Of a DNA stretch of 21,809 bases, positions 1 through 8,584 are shown in pieces. Each line of letters begins with the position of its first letter. Position 1 is the first letter of the stretch. The position numbers and the translations under genes were made by a program. Origin of the DNA: Pleurotus djamor (Eukaryota; Basidiomycota; Agaricomycetes; Agaricales; Pleurotaceae); contig JAPEVF010000757.1 in the NCBI GenBank assembly GCA_029747585.1, positions 1 through 21,809 on the forward strand, written 5' to 3'. The notes under the pieces are model-generated. The model saw only the letters and a list, made by a program, of their open reading frames with translations, was not told where the DNA came from and made no database searches.

Positions 1-210
1 AAAGCGAATCGAATTTTCGACAAGATTCCTTATGTCAAGCTGGTGGAAGTGGATGGCGAGCGGGAGTCTGAACGGAGGATATTTGATCCATGGATTCAGA
101 GGTGTCGTTATGCTTGGTGTTGGTTCTTTGCTCTTTGGTGTTTTGTTGGTGTTCCTACGCTATTTATCATTCGTCAGTACTGTGACACATGCCTCCGTAG
201 CTCTTTCTAG
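1..210 (+). CDS. 3' end of an unidentified gene (5' truncated)
   Basis: Frame 1 is open from the first base of the window to a TAG at 208-210, giving about 69 residues. The first part (around KLVEVDGERESERRIFDPW) is polar and protein-like. The second part is rich in Trp, Phe, Cys and Val (YAWCWFFALWCFVGVPTLF), which could be a C-terminal membrane segment. The same bases (102 onward) are GT-rich and could instead be an intron: a donor at AG|GTGTCG near 102 and an acceptor at TTCGTCAG near 176 would extend the gene in another frame to a TAG at 290-292. No family is recognised. The gene runs in the same direction as IRE1, whose ATG lies about 250 bp downstream. Confidence 0.35.
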   Translation, partial: KANRIFDKIPYVKLVEVDGERESERRIFDPWIQRCRYAWCWFFALWCFVGVPTLFIIRQYCDTCLRSSF

Positions 211-458
211 GAAACTGTATGATACATGTATTGTTATGTCGCATCCTGTACAACATGAAAACCACGAACATTCAGACGAAGCCTTGCTATAGAAGCTTCT
301 TGGACGTATTGTCGTGCTTCTATGCATGCCGTCATGGACAGTGATCAGCGGAGGGAGTAAGGGGCATCGCCGCCTGATGCTAACAGAGACAAACAGCCTC
401 GTATGGGACGGACCCAGACGTCTTTCAAAATACCACGTACAATGCTCAAGCATCCGCC
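211..458 (+). promoter_or_regulatory. short spacer holding the IRE1 promoter and leader
   Basis: About 250 bp separate the first possible stop of the upstream gene (210) from the IRE1 ATG at 459. No TATA box or known unfolded-protein-response element stands out. The leader just before the ATG reads CATCCGCC, an acceptable start context. The upstream gene's alternative 3' end (to 292) would take part of this interval. Confidence 0.3.
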
Positions 459-3400
459 ATGGCTTACCTCCTTCCTCCGTCCTTGATGGCCCTCCTCGGT
501 GCAAGCCTTGCCTTTGCAGACACAGAAAACAACTCCCTCGCCGCCCCCCGCTTCCAGGCCAAACGCTGGCTCGGACTACCATTTCACACCCCCAAGAGCA
601 GCGACCGCGAACCCCGAATCCAAGGCTGCGGACTATGACCTGCTGGATATCGTCCTCGTCGCGAGTGTCGACGGGAAACTACATGCCTTCAACCGCACGA
701 GTGGGCAGACGGTGTGGTCGATGACATCGTCGTTACCGCCAAACGGTACCGCACCTTCAGGGCTGGCACCTCTCATCCGTACGACACATCCAAAGTACGA
801 CATAGACCCGGACGATGATTTCGACTCGAATCAGCCTGCTTCGGAACTATATGTTATAGAACCTCAAACCGGCGAGATATTCGTCCTTCCTTCCGCCTCT
901 GCGCCTCTGCAGCAATTTCCGTACACAATGTCTCAACTCGTGGATTTATCGCCGTTCTCTTTCCAAGGGGACATGGGGAGCCGCATGTTTATTGGGAAGA
1001 AGGAAACTTCGTTGCTGGTTGTGGAGCTGGAGACGGGGAAAGTGAGGACGATAGATGCCGAATGTCCTTGGGACCCAGACCCTTGGGAAAATTTAGAGAA
1101 GTCGGAGATCGACTTGGATGAGCTGGAGGACTTGGACGCGGACGACGGGAGACGAAAGAAGGGTAGAGCGCAACCGAAGGCTACAGAGGTTCTTATTGGT
1201 CGCACAGGCAAGTTCTTCAATTGTTGGCTGTTTTGTGATTGTTGTTGTAACCAGCAGGATAGACTACCATATCACCATACACTCGGAACGCAATCCTTCA
1301 GCAACTCACAAACGACCACCGCCCATACAACGACTTACATTATCGACTTACGGTCCAAACAACCAAGATCACGCGATACAGTCTACTTATACCCGACCCA
1401 AAGATAACCAGTACATACAAGGGACACCAAGCGGTGAAATCCTCTCGCTACGTTTGAACCAAAAGGATAATGTAGATAGCAATAAAGCTATCTGGGGTCT
1501 CACTCTACACGAACCTATGTGCGCTCGTCCTCTTGATATCACTCGGCCATGTACTAACACGTCCACAGTGTGGCTGTTTTCGATATTCTTCGGCATCAAG
1601 ATGGCCTTAAGAACGTGTTCGCGCTGCTACAACCTCGGCCTCGTCTGGCTGATGTATTGATGTCTCTGAAGGCGCAGTCAAACCCTCTTTCAGCAGCTCA
1701 AACTGACGACGCTGATGGTCGGGGCCTCCCTCAGGCTGTTTTGGACGCCCTGCCAAACATAGAATCAGCGTTTGTGGGTCGAGTTGGCGAGTCTGGGAGT
1801 CTATATGCGATGAGCCCGGAGCAGTTCCCCTTAGTGGCCTTTGGTCTAAGCAACAGCTTGGAGCGCGACCCGAAACACGGTTACTACTTGGATGCTCCAG
1901 ATGGAGGCGCGTCTTTGGAATATTCTGATGAAGACGAACCTATCAACGTCGACGAGATCACCAAATTGCGCAAATTGCGTGAACGCGAAAGGCTTGAGCG
2001 CATGCGATGTTTCAACCCTTCGGAAGCTACTGGACCTATGGACCCTTCATGTATGACGGGCGTTCGGAGACTTGAGACAGGAACTGGCTCTAGTAGGGCT
2101 CGGCGACTGCTTGATGGTGTTCCTGGTGTGGAGGCAGAGCCACGAAAGGATCCTAATGTCAAGGTTGAACTCATCGAGGGCGGACAGTCAGAAGAGGCCA
2201 CGGAAGTCATTACAAACAATGCAACCACCTCTTGGTGGACATGGAATGGCGGCAGATTTTGGAGTGGTAACGGAGCTGGCCTACGACCTTCACCTATCCC
2301 CAGCATCGGCAACGATGGGCTCGGTCTCGGTTTCGCGGATATCCTATTCACGCTGCTCATCGGCGCAATCGGTGTGCTGAGCGTTTGGGCCTGTTTCGTC
2401 AAGGGAAAGCGCGTGCGCACCCCGAAGCAAGTCAAACAGACCACCTTTTCGGAGACTCCCAATACTATCCCCGAAGTTGCTACACCAGTGACCAACTCTT
2501 CTGATGTCGGTAAAGAAGCTTCTCAATCATTGGAGCTCGTCCCGGCCGAGCCCATTGAGCCAAAGACTCCAACGCCGCTTGTTTCAGCAAATGGATCCTC
2601 TCATACTCTGGAGTCGCCCGTCCTGAAACCTGCAGAGATGCCCGACGAATCACCTCTCAGAAGTAGCTTCAAGCACCTTGATGATGGCGATGAGAGCGAC
2701 AAGGATGGAGACGGGGAAAACGACAACGATAACGAGGATGCTGCGCAAGCTACGCCTGGTCGGCGAAAAGGCGTACGTAGGAAACGCGGAAAGAAGAAGA
2801 AAAGCACCCCACAACCAGCCTCGGATGCTGCAAAAGATGAACCAATGCAGAATGGCGTCGATAATCAGGTCAAGCCCGCGCCTTTGGACCTAAGTCCATC
2901 ACCTGGGCGTAGTGGCATTGTAATGGAGCAATCCAAACCCCGGACTGCCAACGGGCCATCTCTCATTGTTTCTGATACTGTTCTTGGTAAGCCCGTTCAA
3001 TTCAATCTGCCTCGGTTTTCACCTTACCATTCAATAGGTTTCGGTTCTCATGGCACGGTTGTATTCCGAGGTTCACTGCAAGGGCGTGCCGTGGCTGTCA
3101 AGCGTCTTCTTATAGATTTCGTCACACTAGCATCGCGTGAAGTTTCGATCTTACAGGAGTCCGACGACCACCCGAATGTCATCCGATACTATTATCAGGA
3201 AGCCAGCGGTGGTTTTCTGTATATCGCCCTCGAGCTATGTCCAGCATCATTGGCCGACATCATCGAAGCTCCTGACAGAGAACAATGGCACGATATTGCC
3301 ATGACTTTCGATCCCAAACGAGCTCTCAAGCAGATTACTAGTGGACTCCGACATCTCCATGCGTTGAAACTTGTTCACAGAGATATCAAGCCCCAGAACA

Positions 3401-4478
3401 TTCTTGTCTCGGCTGCGAAGGGTGGTCAGGCTTCTAATGCCCGTGGTGGAAATTGGAGAATGCTTATCTCAGACTTCGGCTTGTGCAAGAAGCTGGATGT
3501 TGACCAGACGAGTTTCCTACCCACGGCCCATGGTGCGATGGCGGCTGGTACGGTTGGTTGGCGGGCCCCAGAGATCCTTCGAGGCGAGGTGAGACTGGAC
3601 GAATCCGCAACAGATGAACAGTCCATGTCTTCTCGAGGCTCCGTGGCAACCCCGACATCCTCGTATAGTGGCACTACTCCGAACGCTCACGGGAAACCAA
3701 CGCGCCTCACAAAATCCGTTGATATCTTCGCCCTGGGCTGTTTATATTATTATACCCTCACCAGCGGTGCTCATCCATTCGGTGACCGGTTTGAGCGCGA
3801 AATCAACATCATGAAGAATGCGAAATTCCTCGATGGATTGGAACGCTTCGGGGAAGAGGGGGCGGAAGCAGTTGACCTCATCGAGAAAATGCTTGATCCT
3901 GAGGCAAAGAATAGGTACGTCCTTTCATTTCATTTACGTTTCGGGCACCGCTCATGCCCTGATCAGACCGGACACAACGACATGTCTACTCCATCCCTTC
4001 TTCTGGGACCCGGGTCGTCGTCTAACATTTCTCCAAGATGCTTCTGATCGCTTTGAGATTATGTGTCGAGATCCCAAGGAGCCTGCGTTGTTGACGCTTG
4101 AAAAAGATGCCCCCTCCGTTGTCGGACTAGATTGGCTGGCTCGTCTGGACAAACTTTTCATAGAAAATCTGGGCAAATTCCGAAAATACGATGGCAAGTC
4201 GGTTCAGGACCTTCTTCGTGCTTTGAGGAATAAGGTTCGCCTGGCGCCTTTTCATTGTCCTCCATTCTAATTTTAACCCGCCCGTTTTCTAGAAAAACCA
4301 TTACCAAGACCTTCCCGATAATGTCAAGCGACATTTGGGGCCCATGCCTGACGGCTTTCTGTTATACTTTACACGCCGCTATCCCCGCCTCTTTCTCCAT
4401 GTTCACTCGGTGGTCGATGAGACCGGTCTGAGTAGTGAATCCATGTTTAGATCATATTTCGAGCTGGCGGACTCATGA
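459..4478 (+). CDS. IRE1: IRE1: ER stress sensor kinase and endoribonuclease
   Basis: Type I ER membrane protein that senses unfolded proteins and, after trans-autophosphorylation, uses its RNase domain to start unconventional splicing of the HAC1/XBP1-type mRNA. Exons: 459-1207, 1263-1518, 1569-3914, 3967-4234, 4293-4478; about 1267 aa. Order: signal peptide (MAYLLPPSLMALLGASLAFA); luminal beta-propeller domain starting near YDLLDIVLVASVDGK; transmembrane helix near residues 590-610 (2336-2398, ILFTLLIGAIGVLSVWACFV); a Lys/Glu/Asp-rich linker; kinase with GFGSHG loop, VAVK lysine (3100-3102), HRDIKPQN (3376-3399), DFG (3472-3480) and RAPE; then the KEN RNase domain with RNKKNHYQDLPD and PDGF. 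The stop codon is at 4476-4478. Odd points: the signal-peptide frame hits TGA at 636-638 while the luminal domain lies one frame over, so one base is in excess between about 520 and 635. The total exon length (3805 nt) is also one base over a multiple of three. The first intron is GC-AG. A Ser/Thr-rich insert follows the APE motif. Identity is near certain; the 5' end is not. Confidence 0.95.
1208..1262 (+). other. GC-AG intron in IRE1
   Basis: The luminal reading frame before it ends at GGTCGCACAG and resumes at ACTACCATATC, giving the continuous protein GRTDYHITIH. The donor is AG|GCAAGT, the exact consensus of GC-type donors, and the acceptor is GATAG. Length 55 nt. No GT donor in this interval restores the frame as well. 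Confidence 0.8.
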
Positions 4479-5179
4479 TTCGTTGCGCGTTCCTTTTTTG
4501 CTCTATTTTATTGAATATTGGAATTGTTGTTTGTACGATGCTATCTCGTTATCTATTTAGGCATTCCTTTAGTACTAGTACATTACCTGTAACTGAATCA
4601 TCAAGCATCAATGTAATTGTATTGCACCTTTGATGACACTGCATTTTGACTCTAATACCTTATCGTAGGAGGCAGGGTATTTCATGAAGGCCTTTCACTT
4701 ATTCGCCGCGATCAACGGGAAATCTGACCCCGGTTTTTCATGATGACCTGTGGATGCCCGGATACTCTGAAGCGAAAGCCTGATTCACTGCGTAAGTACC
4801 TAATGGCTTTTCGTTTGGCCAGTAACAAGACACACCATACGTGGTTAAATCGAGCATAGTACATAAGCACCTCGACTGCACGATGTCAGCTTTAAAATCC
4901 ATCAACATCGCATCCAGGCATCATTGGAGGTTCTGATGCTGATACCGAGTAGTGCATCCGATGAGTGAGGAGTAGTAAAGCCAAGCGAGAATGGATGATG
5001 ACAAGATGGTCAAGATGATGAGCACAGGCACATGGACGAAGCTGTACCTCAAACGACAGATCTAGACGCGAAACTTTAAAGGAGGGGGTATCATTTCTTG
5101 ATCATAACATTGCTCCAATCAAGCTTTAATTGAGCGTCACAGCTGGTGGGTGCTCGGAGGCGATTGCTCGAGGCGGTGG

Positions 5180-5292
5180 TACCAACTAGGACGATGGACC
5201 GCTCGAACTCTGAAGCTTGGAGTTCGAACTTAGAATCTTTACTTTACTTGATCTTCACAAGTATCGAGTCTCGACGGAGTCTCTAGTTGGTA
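5180..5292. repeat. nested inverted repeats, possible structured RNA or element remnant
   Basis: Outer arms taccaactag (5180-5189) and ctagttggta (5283-5292) are perfect 10-bp complements. Inside them, tcgaactc (5203-5210) and gagttcga (5220-5227) form an 8-bp perfect stem with a 9-nt loop. No flanking target-site duplication was noticed. Confidence 0.4.
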
Positions 5293-5446
5293 TTGTTTTC
5301 GTGCATCAAGAAGATGAGGCCAGTCTCACGCAGGCTTGCGCACAATATCACCCACGAAGCTGGTCATTCGAGCCCGCCTACTAGTATTATCTGAAGTGGG
5401 AAGTAGAGTTTGACATCCGAACCACGAGCATGTGTTTATCGATCTT

Positions 5447-5470
5447 GGCGCCCAAATTGGCGCCCAAATT
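5447..5470 (+). repeat. tandem 12-bp duplication upstream of JIP5
   Basis: The unit ggcgcccaaatt occurs twice in direct tandem, 52 bp before the JIP5 ATG. Each copy with its flanks reads TTGGCGCCCAAA, nearly palindromic and similar to E2F-type sites (TTTSGCGC). A regulatory role is inference only. Confidence 0.45.
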
Positions 5471-5521
5471 GCAACCAAAGTAATTTCTGGCGTCCTTCTT
5501 CAACGTTCAACCCTTCCTAAA

Positions 5522-7356
5522 ATGCCTGACATTGCACTACCTGGACATCCATTTGACCTTGTTTTTCATGATAGTAGGCCCGCTCTATTTACGGGGCTTG
5601 TCTCGGGAGAAGTTCACGCGTATGCCTACGACGACTCTGGAAACTCGTCCAAACTTTGGTCCACACAGCTATTCAAAAAGGCATGTCGATGCTTGGACAT
5701 TGATAAAAGTGGTGAAAAAATATGGGCAGGAGGGAAGGGAAAGGCTATAGCGTTGGTGATGGACTTTTGATCGCTGCAAGAAATACGCAGCTAAATTTGA
5801 CCAGGGCGATTGATACTTCTTCAGGAAAAATAATTGACAAACGACTTGGAGCACACGAGTGAGGGAATCGCGTTCTCTTACAATCCGTCGTTCTCGTGTC
5901 TCACCTGAGGAAAGGGCTTCGGTGAATCGTATCAAGGTCCTCTCGAATAATTTGTTTTGCACCGGTGATGACGACGGTGTAGTTAAGGTTCGTTTTTCCC
6001 GATATCTCGGGATACTGTTGCGTGTATACTCATTCACCTCTTTTGCTCGATAGCTCTGGGATCCGAGAACAAAGGATGCTACTCGAAAGTACACCCATCA
6101 TTTCGACTACATCACAGACTTTCTGTGGCTAGAAGACAAAAAGCAACTTGTCGCAACGAGGTGAGTTTAGGAGGGCAGTTCCATACACATCATCGTCTCG
6201 GCGTTGTTTACTCACTGCTATCGTAGCGGGGACGGTACTTTGTCTGTGATCGATACACGGTCTAAGAAGACAACTCCATTAGCCCACTCCGAAGATCAAG
6301 AAGACGAGTTGCTGTCCATAGTTTCAATCAAAGGGTAAGTCACTACATCTCTGCTTGAGTCCTATGCCTTCTTTCGTGTTTCTACTTCTTTCTCAAGGGG
6401 GAGTAGTATCCCTCACGGAATTACGCTGAATCTGGATGATATCACTTTCCCTTGTGACCGGTTCTGCCTCGTTCTGATATCCAGTTTTCGAAGTAACTCT
6501 CCGCCTCACATGTGACTGATGTTATGTATCCATAACCAGTGGAACAAAATTCGTTGTCGGATCACAACTCGGAATCTTGTCTATTTTCAATCGGAGTGCT
6601 GGCTGGGGGGATTGCGTGGACAGAGTTCCAGGGTAAGAGTTTCTTGATACTGCAATTCGAGCACATCACTCACCTCCAACTCTTTCTCCCAGGCATCCTC
6701 AATCAGTCGACACACTGTTGTCTGTGCCACCTCAGTTTGCCAACTCTAAGGAAACGACAATTCTTTCTGGATCATCCGACGGTTATGTGCGCGCTCTTGA
6801 GATCCTCCCAACAAAATTACTGGGCGTTGTTGTCGACCACGGCGACTTTCCAGTTGAGCGGCTGGCTTTTGGGAAAGGAGGTGGCCCGCTTCTCCACGAC
6901 GACGACAGCATTGCCCATGGTTCAACATCTTTCGTTACGAAACCCCCAAACGAATCCCCGGATAGCGATGTAGATGAAGATAGCGGTGTCACCCATGGAG
7001 AACGCCTATGGCTCGGCAGTGTTGGGCATGATGAATTCATTAAACTCACAGATATCGGGCGCTTTTTCGCTAACCTCTCAGCACCAAGTTGCGAGGATGA
7101 TCCCACGGGAACTCTTTCGAACTCGGATGATGATGAGAAAGAACCTGCGGAAGTTCCTCCTGGCGAACCAGCTCTCAGCGAACGCGAAGCAGAGGACCTC
7201 ATGGCTGAGAGCGACGACAGCTCAGATGCAAGAAGCCCTTTGCCCACCCAAAAACGCAAGCGTAAACAAAAACAGAAAGACCCCTTAGTAGTAAAGAAGA
7301 AAGTCGGACGAAATCAACTTGATGTAGGAGATGGGACATTCTTCTCCGAGTTGTAG
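5522..7356 (+). CDS. JIP5: JIP5/WDR55-type WD40 repeat protein
   Basis: Nucleolar WD40 beta-propeller protein whose yeast and animal relatives (JIP5, WDR55) act in ribosome biogenesis. Exons: 5522-5751, 5805-5858, 5915-5987, 6054-6160, 6227-6334, 6540-6632, 6693-7356; 1329 nt in frame, 442 aa. The start is the only ATG in frame; the open frame to its left has no other ATG. Diagnostic stretches are GHPFDLVFHDSRPALFTGL at the N terminus, then VNRIKVLSNNLFCTGDDDG, a WD motif at KLWDPRTKD, SGDGTLSVIDTR, ILSGSSDGYVRALEI and ERLWLGSVGHDEFIKLTD. An acidic Asp/Glu-rich stretch follows, then a basic KRKRKQKQK tail ending in FFSEL, as is usual for this family. The first intron (5752-5804) uses a GTTGGT donor, chosen because it yields KAIAAIDTSSGKII; a GTGATG donor four bases on gives a poorer fit. 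The 6335-6539 intron is 205 nt, much longer than the others, yet the flanking protein is continuous. Confidence 0.92.
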
Positions 7357-8584
7357 GATGCGTATGGGTAGAATTTACGATCTCGCGTCGACGTTGCCTC
7401 CGTTATCGTTATTCAGCTCGCTGGGTTCAAATTTCTTGTGCTTACTTCTCCAGTGGAAGTGACTGAAACGAATGGGCGTGTCCATGCTATAACCCTGCCT
7501 CTTGTTTCTCGAACAACCTTGCGTAATTTCCTGTAAATTGTGACGACCCGAACAGTGCTTACCCAGGCTGTCACTTCTAGACACTTTCACTCTCCCTCGG
7601 GCGGCCATTTCCTCTCTCCAGGTTCTAAACTTAGTCTTTAAACTTTTTTCGCCGCTGAAACATTGATTTCATATTTTCCTCGCAACAAGGTGATCCGTCT
7701 TCGTCAAGGGCTCCTCTTCGCGATCAGGGACAAAGAACCTTGGAGCACGCTCACGTATGGTTCGTCTTTGCATGTACCTCGATGCAAGCCGACGCCGAGT
7801 CAAGAGATCAATTCAGAAATCATGTTCGCTCGCTTAGCATCACCATCTATGATCTATCGTTGCTCAAACGCTAAGTAGACAGTCCAAGCGAAGAGACGGC
7901 GGTGGAATAAAGTTCCCTAATGGGATCAGTCTTATCTCTTTAGAGGTTGTTGATGCGGGCAAAGGTCACCATTTTATTGCCTCACCTCGTTGCATTCACC
8001 ACGACTGACAAGGTATCTACGAGAATATGACGGTCCATTGTGATCTGGGCAAATTCAACAACGGTATCCTAAGAAGTGACCATTAAGACTGTCAAATACC
8101 TCTGTTGCGTCCTGCGACTTTGCTGGCTGTATTCGGCGGTGGGAACAAATGTTTCTGGAATTTCTACGCTGACGACATCCCCATGCAACTATGGTCGACC
8201 ATGATGTGGAATGAATGATGGTTCAGCCAGCTGAGGTGAGACCTCACTCATAGAAACGTGCACATCTCTCTGGAACCAATGAGCATCGGGCATCTTGGAA
8301 GGAAGAATTTCGCTACCCACAAGAAGTCCAGTGGCATATCGAAGCACTCCCACCACAAGAGTTCGAAAATCGCGGGAAATGGCTCAATAATGTGATTAGA
8401 TAATAATCCACGTGCTACGAGCTCGGAGCGGATCAAATTGGCAGCGAATTTCGGACCTTCCACCCAGAGAGCGCCCAAAATCACAAGTGCAATACAGACA
8501 AGCCTCCAAGTCGCTAAGGCTTCGCTTTTCACAGAATTTTCGCNGTTCCTTCCCTGAAAGCGACTTCACACTACNACCACTAAG
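7357..8584. other. spacer between JIP5 and ALDH7
   Basis: About 1230 bp containing the JIP5 3' UTR and the ALDH7 promoter and leader (two Ns at 8544 and 8575). Small frames exist on both strands, for instance minus 7608-7375 with a basic, Asn-rich composition, but none shows a known domain. The right half has a coding-like minus-strand stretch that is listed separately. No RNA gene was recognised. Confidence 0.4.
7995..8532 (-). pseudogene. possible minus-strand coding remnant, unidentified
   Basis: Reading leftward from about 8385, one frame gives a protein-like stretch (RDFRTLVVGVLRYATGLL, then GSEILPSKMPDAHWFQRDVH). In the same frame it continues past a TAG to GDVVSVEIPETFVPTAEYSQ, and past a second TAG to EFAQITMDRHILVDTLSVVV. 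The first TAG can be removed by a 54-nt intron (donor GAG|GTCTCA, acceptor CCATAG). For the second I found no equally convincing intron. No ATG lies between 8385 and the ALDH7 start at 8585, so a complete gene would have to begin inside ALDH7. It may be a truncated remnant or chance open frame. Another frame over 8532-8248 is also open (94 codons, GTG start). Confidence 0.2.

Larger units (their letters stand above)
4479..5521. other. intergenic spacer between IRE1 and JIP5
   Basis: About 1040 bp with no open frame that looks coding on either strand. It must hold the IRE1 3' UTR (AT-rich, about 4479-4680) and the JIP5 promoter. It contains a nested inverted-repeat structure at 5180-5292 and a tandem 12-bp duplication at 5447-5470, both listed separately. 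No tRNA or other RNA gene was recognised. Confidence 0.5.

Noticed and set aside
160..582. 140-codon open frame on the minus strand
   Set aside because: Lies antisense across the upstream gene end and the IRE1 signal peptide; no domain and unlikely composition.
5200..5240. GAGTTCGAAC resembling a tRNA T-arm
   Set aside because: No matching acceptor stem, D-arm or anticodon arm could be folded; it is part of the 8-bp hairpin instead.
5756..5790. 35-nt intron alternative in JIP5
   Set aside because: In frame but far shorter than other introns here; the 53-nt choice (5752-5804) gives a better family match.
6783..7259. 158-codon minus-strand Ser-rich frame
   Set aside because: Antisense of the last JIP5 exon, whose plus-strand protein is clearly conserved.
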